Assembly (NCBI RefSeq): GCF_009799925.1
Contig: NZ_WELK01000002.1
Coordinates: forward strand, 657,088-721,087
From: Pseudomonas sp. R-28-1W-6
GTDB taxonomy: Bacteria; Pseudomonadota; Gammaproteobacteria; Pseudomonadales; Pseudomonadaceae
Direction of reading: 5' to 3'
Length of the DNA stretch: 64,000 bases
Positions within the stretch are counted from its first letter, which is position 1, and each line of letters opens with the position of its first letter. A model generated the notes under the pieces. It saw only the letters and a program-made list of their open reading frames with translations. It made no database searches and was not told where the DNA came from. The position numbers and the translations under genes were made by a program. This document shows positions 1 through 8,230 of the stretch, piece by piece.

Positions 1-183
1 ACCACCTCCTACAGCCTGCTGGTGGAGATCGTCCAGCAGGCCGAGCAGCGCCTGGTGGCGCGCAGCGAAGTCACCTACGTGATGGTCGATGCGCAGACCT
101 TCGCCAAGACCGCCATTCCCCCGGCCATCCGCGAACAGCTGCAGCGCGGCGCGCCGGGCATCCAGATCAACCAGGCCGGCTGA
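1..183 (+). CDS. 3' end of an unidentified protein (partial)
   Basis: An open frame runs from the window edge to a TGA at 181-183 and gives 60 C-terminal residues ending in GIQINQAG. The codon use is typical of the neighbouring genes, so I take it as real. The tail looks soluble, with a helical stretch (SLLVEIVQQAEQRL) followed by VTYVMVDAQTF. I do not recognise the family, and the start and most of the protein lie outside the window. It converges on the small gene at 184-528 with no space between the two stop codons. Confidence 0.6.
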   Translation, partial: TTSYSLLVEIVQQAEQRLVARSEVTYVMVDAQTFAKTAIPPAIREQLQRGAPGIQINQAG

Positions 184-528
184 TCAGCCGACCCAGCGAT
201 ACAGCGGCGCTTCGGCGCCGCTTTCTACCTGTACCTGTGGACAATGGCGCAAACGCACCAGCAGGCGCTTGCCCGCCGCGGCACCGCCGGCCAGGGCGCT
301 CAGCTCGGCCAGCAGCTGCGGACCCTCTAGCGTGCCGGCGCGCTGCAACAGGTCCTGCGCGGTTTGCCACAGACCGTCCTGCGGCCGCGCGGCGACCACC
401 GGCGCGGCCTGCACCGGCGCCACGCCGTCGCGGGGCAGCAGCGCCGCCAGCTGCGCCCAGTCCTCCCGATCCATTTCCACCACCAGATCCACCGGCCAGT
501 CGCCGATCCGCCCCTTGATGCGCAGCAT
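184..528 (-). CDS. Small conserved protein of unknown function
   Basis: This 114-residue protein begins MLRIKGRIGDWPVDLVVEMD and ends PLYRWVG. I chose the ATG at 528 because GAGGAG lies about 6 bases upstream; an in-frame ATG at 564 has no clear ribosome binding site. There is no signal peptide or membrane segment. The middle is rich in Ala and Pro, between a beta-strand-like N-terminus and a C-terminal part with basic residues (KRLLVRLRHCPQV). It lies divergently next to the zrg operon, as the PA4062-type gene does in P. aeruginosa as I recall. The function is unknown. Confidence 0.6.
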   Translation of the reverse strand: MLRIKGRIGDWPVDLVVEMDREDWAQLAALLPRDGVAPVQAAPVVAARPQDGLWQTAQDLLQRAGTLEGPQLLAELSALAGGAAAGKRLLVRLRHCPQVQVESGAEAPLYRWVG

Positions 529-611
529 GCCCCACTCCTCGTTCAACTGCCGGCATGCTGCCACGCCCGCCCCGTGTCGCCAAACCCGCTGGCCAATCGC
601 GCCAAAAACTT

Positions 612-624
612 GTTATAACATAAC
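612..624. promoter_or_regulatory. Candidate Zur box
   Basis: The 13-mer GTTATAACATAAC has perfect 5-bp inverted arms (GTTAT/ATAAC) around 3 bases. This matches the core of gammaproteobacterial Zur operators. It lies 28 bp upstream of the ATG of the zrgA-like gene and contains a possible -10 (TATAAC, 614-619), so bound Zur would block transcription when zinc is plentiful. The position and the gene content support this; binding has not been shown. Confidence 0.75.
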
Positions 625-651
625 CACAACCTCTTACTACCCGGAGCCGCC

Positions 652-1212
652 ATGCGCCACCTTCTGCTCGCCCTGCCCCTCACCCTGCTGCCGCTGGTGG
701 CTGCAAACGCTCAAAGCCATGAGCATGGCCACGAAGAACACGCCAGCCTGGACAAGCACGAGCACGGCCTGGCCGCCCTGAATGTGGCGCTGGACGGCAA
801 CACCCTGGAAATCCAGCTGGAGAGCCCGGCGATGAATCTGCTCGGCTTCGAGCATGCCGCCAGCAGCGCAGACGACCAGGCCAAGGTCGCCGCCGCGCGC
901 CGGCAACTGGAGCAACCCCAGGCCCTGTTCGCCCTGCCCATCGAGGCCCAGTGCGCGCTGCGCGAGCACGAACTGCGCAGCGCCCTGTTCGGCGAGCACG
1001 CCGAGCCGACCGACGACGAAGAGCCGGGGCACAGCGCTATCAGCGCCCACTACCAATTCGCCTGCGCCGCGCCCGCCGCCCTGAAGACCCTGGAGCTGGG
1101 CAGCTTCTTCGGCAGCTTCCCCGGCACCGAGAAGCTCGACGTGCAGCTGATCGGCCCCAGCGGCCAGCAGGGCGTGCAGCTCAGTCCGGGCAATTCGCGC
1201 CTGGCCTTCTGA
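652..1212 (+). CDS. zrgA: DUF2796/ZrgA-type periplasmic zinc-binding protein
   Basis: The 186-residue protein has a Sec signal peptide (about residues 1-20, ending VAANA) followed directly by a histidine-rich stretch (HEHGHEEH, then KHEHG) that probably binds zinc. The rest matches the DUF2796 family, known as ZrgA in Vibrio and PA4063 in P. aeruginosa, which is induced by zinc shortage. It is predicted to act in the periplasm as a zinc capture protein for the ABC transporter encoded next. A candidate Zur box lies just upstream. The signal peptide, His cluster and downstream ABC genes agree; the zinc role comes from family knowledge. Confidence 0.85.
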   Translation: MRHLLLALPLTLLPLVAANAQSHEHGHEEHASLDKHEHGLAALNVALDGNTLEIQLESPAMNLLGFEHAASSADDQAKVAAARRQLEQPQALFALPIEAQCALREHELRSALFGEHAEPTDDEEPGHSAISAHYQFACAAPAALKTLELGSFFGSFPGTEKLDVQLIGPSGQQGVQLSPGNSRLAF

Positions 1213-1237
1213 GCAGCCGCTCACGCCCCTGTTGCAG

Positions 1238-1254
1238 GGTGCGCCGCGCGCACC
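1238..1254 (+). other. Inverted repeat after zrgA
   Basis: GGTGCGC and GCGCACC are perfect 7-bp arms separated by CGC, 26 bp after the zrgA stop. No T-run follows, so it is a weak or factor-assisted terminator at best, or an RNA-stabilising hairpin that sets zrgA expression apart from the ABC genes. The rest of the 243-bp gap to the next gene shows nothing else I can name. Confidence 0.4.
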
Positions 1255-1455
1255 ACAGGCCATGCACGAAGTTTCTGCTGCGCACGGCGCCCCCTACGCA
1301 ATAGCCGGCCACCCCAGGCGTGCGGCTGGCTCTGCCCTCGCCCGCGCCGGCCTGGAAAGATCGTGAGCAGCCCGCCGGCATTACCAGCCGGCAGCGTCTA
1401 CACCTGCAGGGGCAAACTCCCTATGCTGTGCCCCTCGTCCGCCATTGGCCCGACC

Positions 1456-2163
1456 ATGTCCGACCCACTGATCGAACTCACCGACCTCGGTTTCGCCTGG
1501 CCCGGCCAGGCGCAGTTGCTGGATATCCCCAGCTTCACCCTGCAACGCGGCGAGAGCCTGTTCCTCAAGGGCCCCAGCGGCAGCGGCAAGACCACCCTGC
1601 TCGGCCTGCTCGGCGGCGTGCAGCAGCCCGGCCGCGGCCAGGTGCGCCTGCTCGGCACGGACCTCGGACGCCTGTCGTCCAGCGCCCGCGACCGTTTCCG
1701 CGTCGACCACACCGGCTACATCTTCCAACAGTTCAACCTGCTGCCGTTTCTCTCGGTGCGTGAGAACGTCGAGTTGCCCTGCCGCTTCTCGCGCAGCCGG
1801 GCCCAGCGCGCAATCCAGCGCCACGGCAGCATCGACCAGGCCGCCGCCCGCCTGCTCGGCCACCTCGGGCTGCCCGCCGCGCTGCTCGAACGCCGCGCCG
1901 ACTCGCTGTCGATCGGCCAACAGCAGCGCGTCGCCGCCGCCCGCGCGCTGATCGGCCAGCCGGAACTGGTGATCGCCGACGAACCGACCTCGGCGCTCGA
2001 TCACGATGCCCGCGAGGCCTTCCTCCAGCTGCTGTTCGCCGAATGCCGCGCGGCCGGCGCCAGCCTGCTGTTCGTCAGCCACGACCAGAGCCTGGCGCCA
2101 CTGTTCGACCGCAGCCTGTCGCTAGCCGAACTGAACCGCGCCGCGCGCCAGCAAGAGGCCTGA
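1456..2163 (+). CDS. ABC transporter ATP-binding protein of the zinc-responsive operon
   Basis: This 235-residue LolD/MacB-like ATPase has Walker A GPSGSGKTT at about residues 39-47, a Q-loop in IFQQFNLLPF, the signature LSIGQQQR, Walker B LVIADEPT and the H-loop SHD. The start is the ATG at 1456 (MSDPLIEL), where homology to ABC ATPases begins; the frame is open further up, through GTG 1363, but that part does not resemble the family. It precedes the FtsX-type permease by one base, so the two are translationally coupled and form one transporter. Together with zrgA and the DUF3299 gene it matches the PA4063-4066 zinc-starvation operon. Confidence 0.85.
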   Translation: MSDPLIELTDLGFAWPGQAQLLDIPSFTLQRGESLFLKGPSGSGKTTLLGLLGGVQQPGRGQVRLLGTDLGRLSSSARDRFRVDHTGYIFQQFNLLPFLSVRENVELPCRFSRSRAQRAIQRHGSIDQAAARLLGHLGLPAALLERRADSLSIGQQQRVAAARALIGQPELVIADEPTSALDHDAREAFLQLLFAECRAAGASLLFVSHDQSLAPLFDRSLSLAELNRAARQQEA

Positions 2164-2164
2164 C

Positions 2165-3427
2165 ATGCACCTGATCCGCATCGCCCTGGCCAGCCTGGCC
2201 AACCGCCGCTTCACCGCCCTGCTCACAGTGTTCGCCATCGCCCTGTCGGTGTGCCTGCTGCTGGCCGTCGAGCGGGTGCGCAGCGAGGCCCGCGCCAGCT
2301 TCGCCAGCACCATCAGCGGCACCGACCTGATCGTCGGCGCCCGCTCGGGCTCGGTGAACCTGCTGCTGTACTCGGTGTTCCGCATCGGCAACGCCACCAA
2401 CAACATCCGCTGGGACAGCTTCGAGGCACTGGCCAAACACCCGCAGGTGAAGTGGGCGATCCCGCTGTCGCTGGGCGACTCGCACCGCGGCTACCGGGTG
2501 ATGGGCACCGATGTCGGCTACTTCGCCCATTACCACTACGGCCGCGGGCAGAGCCTGCAGCTGGCCGAAGGCAAGCCCTTCGCCGATCTGTTCGAGGTGG
2601 TGCTCGGCGCCGAAGTGGCCGAGGCGCTGGGCTACCGGCTGGGCGAGCGGATCGTCCTGGCCCACGGCGTCAGCACCATCAGCCTGACCCAGCACGACGA
2701 CAAGCCCTTCACCGTGGCCGGCATCCTCGCCCGCACCGGCACCCCGGTGGATCGCACCCTGCACATCTCCCTGGCGGGCATGGAGGCGCTGCATGTCGAC
2801 TGGCAGAACGGCATGCCGGCACGCGGCGCCGGCAAGGTCTCGGCCGAGCAGGCCCGCGCGCTGGGCCTGCAACCCAAGGCGATCACCGCCGTGCTGCTCG
2901 GCCTGAAAAGCAAGATCGCCACCTTCGCCGTGCAGCGCGAGGTCAACGAATACCGCAGCGAACCGCTGTTGGCGATCCTCCCCGGGGTGGCCCTGCAGGA
3001 GCTGTGGAGCCTGATGGGCGTGGCCGAGAAGGCGCTGTTCGTGGTTTCCCTGTTCGTCGTGCTGACCGGGCTGATCGGCATGCTCACCGCTATCCTCACC
3101 AGCCTGAACGAGCGCCGCCGCGAGATGGCCATCCTCCGCTCGGTAGGCGCACGGCCCTGGCATATCGCCAGCCTGCTGGTACTGGAGGCCCTGGCCCTGG
3201 CCCTGGCCGGCGTGCTGCTCGGCCTGATCCTGCTCTACCTGGGCATCGCCGCCAGCCAGGGCTATGTGCAGGCGCACCATGGACTGTACCTGCCCCTGGC
3301 CGTCCCCAGCGGCTATGAGTGGACGCTGCTCGGCGCTATCCTGGCGGCCGCCCTGCTGATGGGCAGCGTGCCGGCCTGGCGCGCCTATCGGCAATCCCTG
3401 GCCGATGGCCTGTCGATTCGTTTGTGA
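2165..3427 (+). CDS. FtsX/MacB-type ABC transporter permease
   Basis: A 420-residue membrane protein with one N-terminal transmembrane helix (about residues 15-37), a large periplasmic domain, and three C-terminal helices (around 285-310, 335-365 and 385-405). This is the layout of FtsX/MacB permeases. The motif RRREMAILRSVGARPW before the last helices is the coupling region typical of the family. It starts one base after the ATPase stop codon. With the ATPase it probably moves metal or a metal-binding protein, or powers an envelope process, under zinc limitation. The exact substrate is not known from the sequence. Confidence 0.85.
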   Translation: MHLIRIALASLANRRFTALLTVFAIALSVCLLLAVERVRSEARASFASTISGTDLIVGARSGSVNLLLYSVFRIGNATNNIRWDSFEALAKHPQVKWAIPLSLGDSHRGYRVMGTDVGYFAHYHYGRGQSLQLAEGKPFADLFEVVLGAEVAEALGYRLGERIVLAHGVSTISLTQHDDKPFTVAGILARTGTPVDRTLHISLAGMEALHVDWQNGMPARGAGKVSAEQARALGLQPKAITAVLLGLKSKIATFAVQREVNEYRSEPLLAILPGVALQELWSLMGVAEKALFVVSLFVVLTGLIGMLTAILTSLNERRREMAILRSVGARPWHIASLLVLEALALALAGVLLGLILLYLGIAASQGYVQAHHGLYLPLAVPSGYEWTLLGAILAAALLMGSVPAWRAYRQSLADGLSIRL

Positions 3428-3435
3428 GGTGTTGG

Positions 3436-3948
3436 ATGTTGCGTGCCCTGCTCGCCCTGCTGCTGTTCTGCGCCACGCCCCTGTGGGCGGCGGACGCCCG
3501 CGAGCTGACCTGGAGCGAACTGGTCCCGGCCGGCGCACCGGTGCAGGCGCAGCCGGGCGCCCCGCTGCATGACCTGAGCCAGCTGGCCGACCAGCTCGCC
3601 GCCGAAAGCGCCCCGGCCGCCACCCAGCAGTCGCCGGCGGCGCCGGTGGTCAAGGCGTTCGACGGCCAGCAGATCAAGCTGCCCGGCTACATCGTGCCGC
3701 TGGATGTGACCGAGGAGGGGCGGGTCACCGAATTCCTCTTCGTACCCTACTTCGGCGCCTGCATCCACGTGCCGCCGCCGCCGTCGAACCAGATCATCCA
3801 CGTCACCAGCGAGCTGGGCGTGCTGATGGACGCCCTGTACCAGCCGTTCTGGATCGAGGGCCCGCTCAAGGTCGCGCAGATCAGCAGCGAGCTGGCCGAA
3901 GCCGGCTACCAGATGCAGGCCGAGAAGATCTATCCCTACGAAATGTGA
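3436..3948 (+). CDS. DUF3299 periplasmic protein of the zinc-responsive operon
   Basis: The 170-residue protein starts at the ATG at 3436 behind GAGGT, 8 bp after the permease. It has a signal peptide (MLRALLALLLFCATPLWAADA). The mature part carries the DUF3299 hallmarks: KLPGYIVPLD, then EFLFVPYFGACIHVPPPPSNQ with a Cys-x-His pair that could bind metal. It is the last gene of the zrg-type operon and corresponds to PA4066. It probably works in the periplasm with the ABC transporter; the biochemical role is not established. Confidence 0.8.
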   Translation: MLRALLALLLFCATPLWAADARELTWSELVPAGAPVQAQPGAPLHDLSQLADQLAAESAPAATQQSPAAPVVKAFDGQQIKLPGYIVPLDVTEEGRVTEFLFVPYFGACIHVPPPPSNQIIHVTSELGVLMDALYQPFWIEGPLKVAQISSELAEAGYQMQAEKIYPYEM

Positions 3949-4004
3949 TGGCGAGGGGTGTGCCAGATTGACGCACCCCGAAAGCCCTACAACGCTTCCG
4001 GCTA

Positions 4005-4047
4005 TTGAGCTGGGTCAACAAGTGCCTCCATCAGCTTGGCTGACAAT
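4005..4047 (+). promoter_or_regulatory. ANR/FNR-type box and promoter of oprG
   Basis: TTGAG-CTGG-GTCAA at 4005-4018 matches 8 of the 10 defined bases of the FNR/ANR consensus TTGAT-N4-ATCAA. GACAAT at 4042-4047 is a plausible -10, which would put the start point near 4053, about 41.5 bp from the box centre. That is the position of a class II FNR-type activation site. P. aeruginosa oprG is known to be induced under low oxygen through Anr. Confidence 0.65.
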
Positions 4048-4088
4048 CCATTCAGCCAACACATTCCTAAAACTGATTGGAGCACACC

Positions 4089-4775
4089 ATGCGCAAGTCC
4101 CTGCTGACCGCATCCCTTCTCGCCCTCGCCGTTGCGGCGCCGATGGCCCAGGCCTTCGAGGCGGGTGACATCATCGTTCGCGCCGGTGCAGCCACCGTCG
4201 ACCCTCATGAAGACAGCAGCGAGATCTGGGTCGGTGCCCTGAACACCGACGTTGCCGGCACCAAGGCCACCCTGGACAGCGACACCCAGCTGGGCCTGAA
4301 CTTCGCCTACATGGTCACCAACAACATCGGTATCGAGCTGCTGGCCGCCACCCCGTTCAATCATGATGTGGGCGTAAAAGGCATGCCTGGCCCGTTCGCC
4401 GGCCTGAATGGCCAGCTCGGCGAGCTCAAGCACCTGCCGCCGACCCTGAGCGCCGTGTACTACCCGCTGGACAGCAAATCCGCCTTCCAACCCTATGTCG
4501 GCCTGGGCATCAACTACACCTGGTTCTTCGATACAGAGCTGACTAGCGAAGCCGAAGACAAAGGTTTCTCCGGCCTGGACATGGATGACTCGTGGGGCCT
4601 GGCCTACCAGGTGGGCATGGACTACATGCTCAACGACAACCTGCTGCTCAACGCCCAGGTGCGCTACATCGATATCGACACCACCGGCACCACCAGCTTC
4701 GGCGGCAGCGAAGTCGAAGTGGACGTCGACGTCGATCCGTTCGTGTACATGGTCGGCCTGGGCTACAAGTTCTAA
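4089..4775 (+). CDS. oprG: OprG/OmpW family outer membrane protein
   Basis: A 228-residue outer membrane protein with a signal peptide (MRKSLLTASLLALAVAAPMAQA) followed by EAGDIIVRAGAATVDP, the typical OmpW start. It ends LGYKF with the C-terminal Phe used by the Bam machinery. OmpW proteins are 8-stranded barrels; OprG has been linked to uptake of small hydrophobic molecules and amino acids. The ATG at 4089 is preceded by TTGGAG; a TTG at 4077 was rejected. An ANR-like box lies upstream and a strong terminator follows. As in P. aeruginosa it lies directly after the zrg genes. Confidence 0.92.
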   Translation: MRKSLLTASLLALAVAAPMAQAFEAGDIIVRAGAATVDPHEDSSEIWVGALNTDVAGTKATLDSDTQLGLNFAYMVTNNIGIELLAATPFNHDVGVKGMPGPFAGLNGQLGELKHLPPTLSAVYYPLDSKSAFQPYVGLGINYTWFFDTELTSEAEDKGFSGLDMDDSWGLAYQVGMDYMLNDNLLLNAQVRYIDIDTTGTTSFGGSEVEVDVDVDPFVYMVGLGYKF

Positions 4776-4797
4776 TCCGCGCTTAGCCCCGCCCAAC

Positions 4798-4827
4798 AAA
4801 AAGCCGCGCTATGCGCGGCTTTTTTTG
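4798..4827. terminator. Bidirectional terminator between oprG and the epimerase gene
   Basis: AGCCGCGC-TAT-GCGCGGCT forms an 8-bp stem with a 3-base loop, flanked by five A's on one side and seven T's on the other. It therefore ends oprG on the plus strand and can also end the convergent epimerase gene on the minus strand. Confidence 0.9.
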
Positions 4828-4842
4828 TGCCCGGCCGGCCGC

Positions 4843-5772
<930 letters not shown>

Positions 5773-5778
5773 GCGGCC

Positions 5779-6663
5779 TCAGTGATGTCGGTAGTAGCGG
5801 TCAAGCAGGGCCGGCAGGCCCGAGCGCCAGGCGCGCGGCTTGATGCCGAAGGTGTGCAGGATCTTCTTGCAGGCCAGCACCGCGTGCTGCGGCTCGTCGG
5901 CGGCATCCGGGCGCGCGGCGTGCGCCTGCGGGCTGACCTCGCGCACGTGCAGCTTATGCAGCGGGCGCGCCTCGCTGATGATCGCCTGGCCCAGGGCCAG
6001 CGGCGTGGTCGCCTCGTGGCCGCCGTAATGGTAGGTGCCCCACAGCGGGATCTGACAGTCGAGCTGCTTGAGCACGGCGATGATCACCCGCGCGGCGTCG
6101 TCGACCAGGGTCGGATTGCCGCGCCGGTCATCGGCCATGAACAGCTCCTGCTCCAGCTCGGCCCGGCGCAGGAAACGCCCGAGCAGGCCGTCGGCGCTGT
6201 CGTCCAGCAGCCAGCCGAAACGCAGCAGCACATGCCGCGGGCAGGTGGCCCGCACGCACTGCTCGATGCGCCGCAGCGCCTGGCCGCGCAGGCCGAGCGG
6301 CACCGGCTCGTCCTTCTCGCTGTAGGCGGTGGCGCGCGAGCCGTCGAACACCCGGTAGCTGGACGGCTGCAGCAGGACGATATTGTGGTGCTGGCAGAGT
6401 TCGGCCAGGCGCTCCAGGGCCCGTTCCTGCTGGGCGAAGCGCGCCTCGTCGACCGTTTCGGCCTGGAACCAGTCGAAGTAGTAGGCGAGATTGATCAGCG
6501 CATCGGGGCGCGTGTCATCGAGCAGTTGGGTCAGGCTGGCCACATCCCAGCCGCCCTCGGGCGGGCGTGGGGCCAGAAAGCCGATATCTTCCTCGGCCCC
6601 CAGGCGGATCAGCGCCTGCCCCAGGGCATTGCCGCCGCCCAGCAGCATCAGGCGCATGCGCAT
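5779..6663 (-). CDS. RmlD-like sugar-nucleotide reductase family protein
   Basis: A 294-residue Rossmann-fold protein (MLLGGGNALGQALIRLG at the N-terminus) related to dTDP-4-dehydrorhamnose reductases (RmlD/SDR). DALINLAYYFDWF, VLLQPSSYRVFDG and the Cys-rich loop before RFGWLLDD are in the places expected for the family. The Tyr of the usual YxxxK appears to be replaced: SSYRVFDG is followed by YSEKDEPVP, where YSEKD could serve. It precedes the epimerase by 6 bp. A GGAG lies 12 bp before the ATG at 6663; a second ATG at 6657 is possible. The substrate is unknown. Confidence 0.75.
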   Translation of the reverse strand: MRMRLMLLGGGNALGQALIRLGAEEDIGFLAPRPPEGGWDVASLTQLLDDTRPDALINLAYYFDWFQAETVDEARFAQQERALERLAELCQHHNIVLLQPSSYRVFDGSRATAYSEKDEPVPLGLRGQALRRIEQCVRATCPRHVLLRFGWLLDDSADGLLGRFLRRAELEQELFMADDRRGNPTLVDDAARVIIAVLKQLDCQIPLWGTYHYGGHEATTPLALGQAIISEARPLHKLHVREVSPQAHAARPDAADEPQHAVLACKKILHTFGIKPRAWRSGLPALLDRYYRHH

Positions 6664-6763
6664 GGTGGTGCGGGTTACTCCAGTCGCGAAAGGAACGGGC
6701 TGCCAGGCAGCCGGATTGGCCGTATTTTGCGGGTTTTACCGGAGGCCGTCACCCGCAAAGTGC

Positions 6764-6787
6764 GAACAGGCGCCGGGGCGCCTGTTC
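6764..6787 (-). terminator. Strong hairpin downstream of the DUF1329 gene
   Basis: GAACAGGCGCC and GGCGCCTGTTC are perfect 11-bp arms around GG. On the minus strand the hairpin lies 65 bp after the DUF1329 stop and is followed only by a weak T-containing stretch, so it may terminate with help. It separates the DUF1302/DUF1329 operon from the sugar-nucleotide genes. Confidence 0.55.
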
Positions 6788-6851
6788 GGAGGGACGTGCG
6801 CTGCGCGACAGACGTGGCGCCAGGATGCTGGGCCGAGGCGCCGACAAGGCT

Positions 6852-8216
6852 CTACTGCGTGCCCTTGCGCCGCAGGCTGCCCGGCGTGAAGTAGCTCTCC
6901 GGTGGCGCCGCCAGGAGGAACTGACGCGGCGCCTTCTCATTGTTGCGCAGGCCGAGCACCGTGTAGCTGCGGGCGATCAGGTCGTGGAACACCAGATTCA
7001 CCGGGGCGATGGTGGGCACCTCGTAGGCGTTCTTGCTGAAGGCCAGGTTGACGTGCCACAGCTCGCCGCGGGCGTCGTAGTTTTCCACCATCAGGGCGTA
7101 CCAGCTGTCCTCGTCGAGGTAGAAGCGGCGCTTGGCGTGCACGTGGCGCTGACCGGGACGCAGGGTCGCCTCGACCACCCACACGCGGTGCATTTCCCAG
7201 CGGGTCAGCTCGGGGTTGAGGTGGCCGGGCTTGATCAACTCGTCGGCCGGGCGTCCCGGCTGTTCCATGGCGTAGTTGTGGTAGGGCACCAGCAGGCTGC
7301 GCTTGCCGAGCAGCTTCCAGTCGTAGCGGTCGGTGGCGCCGTTGTACATGTCGGTGTCGTCGGCGTAGATGCCGTCGATCGGCGTGTCGTAGGCCAGGGT
7401 CGGCGCACGCCGTACCCGGCGCTGACCGGGGTTGTAGATCCACGCCGAACGCGGCTCGGCGACCTGGTCGATGGGCTCGTGCACCAGCAGTGCGCGGCCG
7501 ACGTCACGCGAGGGCGGCAGCAGTTCGCTGGCGTAGGAGTAGAGCTGGTTGTCCAGGCTGCCGGCATTCTTCTGCGGATGGTAGTAGTTGGAGAGCAGCT
7601 GGATGCGCTCGCGCAGCACCGAGTAGCTGCCGCTGGCGGTGACCTGGGCGGTGACGGCGACCTCATCGATGTAACGCCCCTGCCAGCGGGCGATGTGGTT
7701 CCAGATCGCCTCGCGGCCGTCCGCCGGGATCGGGAACGGAATCCCCGCGTAGGCACCGACCAGGCCATTGCCACCGGCGGCCAGGCTCGCCTGCTGGGCA
7801 TTCTTCAAGGTGTTCTGATAAATCTCCTGGGGCGCGGCGAAGCTGCGGTGGCTGGGGTAGACCGGCACCTTGAAGCTCTGCGGGTAGGCCTTGAACAGCG
7901 CCTTGACCCCCTCGCTGAGATTGGCCGCATCGGCCTGCAGGCTCTGCGTATCGATCACCCGCAGCGGCTGCTCGCCGGCGAAGGGATCGACATGGAAACT
8001 GCCGGGACCGCCATAGCCGGCCGGGGCCTGGATCAGGCCGCCCTGCCACTCGGGAATCCCCGCGCTGGCGTCGCCCTGGCGCTCGGCGCCGAACGGCGTG
8101 AGGCGGTCATGCAACTGCGCCGCCTGCTCGGCACTGACCTTGGCCTGGGCTGCCTGCGCCAGCAGCAGACCGAGGGAGAGCAGGACGACACTGGCACGCA
8201 AAGCTTGTCTAGTCAT
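6852..8216 (-). CDS. DUF1329 outer-membrane/periplasmic protein
   Basis: A 454-residue exported protein with a signal peptide (about residues 1-25, ending AQAAQAKVSAEQ). The sequence matches the DUF1329 family, recognised by AWIYNPGQRRVRRAPTLAYD and NGATDRYDWKLLGKR, which shows a LolB/LolA-like fold. DUF1329 proteins nearly always accompany DUF1302 proteins, often near hydrophobic-compound catabolism genes or RND exporters. Here it starts 14 bp after the DUF1302 gene and ends before a strong hairpin. A role in moving hydrophobic substrates across the envelope is suggested for the family but not proven. Confidence 0.85.
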   Translation of the reverse strand: MTRQALRASVVLLSLGLLLAQAAQAKVSAEQAAQLHDRLTPFGAERQGDASAGIPEWQGGLIQAPAGYGGPGSFHVDPFAGEQPLRVIDTQSLQADAANLSEGVKALFKAYPQSFKVPVYPSHRSFAAPQEIYQNTLKNAQQASLAAGGNGLVGAYAGIPFPIPADGREAIWNHIARWQGRYIDEVAVTAQVTASGSYSVLRERIQLLSNYYHPQKNAGSLDNQLYSYASELLPPSRDVGRALLVHEPIDQVAEPRSAWIYNPGQRRVRRAPTLAYDTPIDGIYADDTDMYNGATDRYDWKLLGKRSLLVPYHNYAMEQPGRPADELIKPGHLNPELTRWEMHRVWVVEATLRPGQRHVHAKRRFYLDEDSWYALMVENYDARGELWHVNLAFSKNAYEVPTIAPVNLVFHDLIARSYTVLGLRNNEKAPRQFLLAAPPESYFTPGSLRRKGTQ

Positions 8217-8230
8217 GGGGGTTCCTGCCG

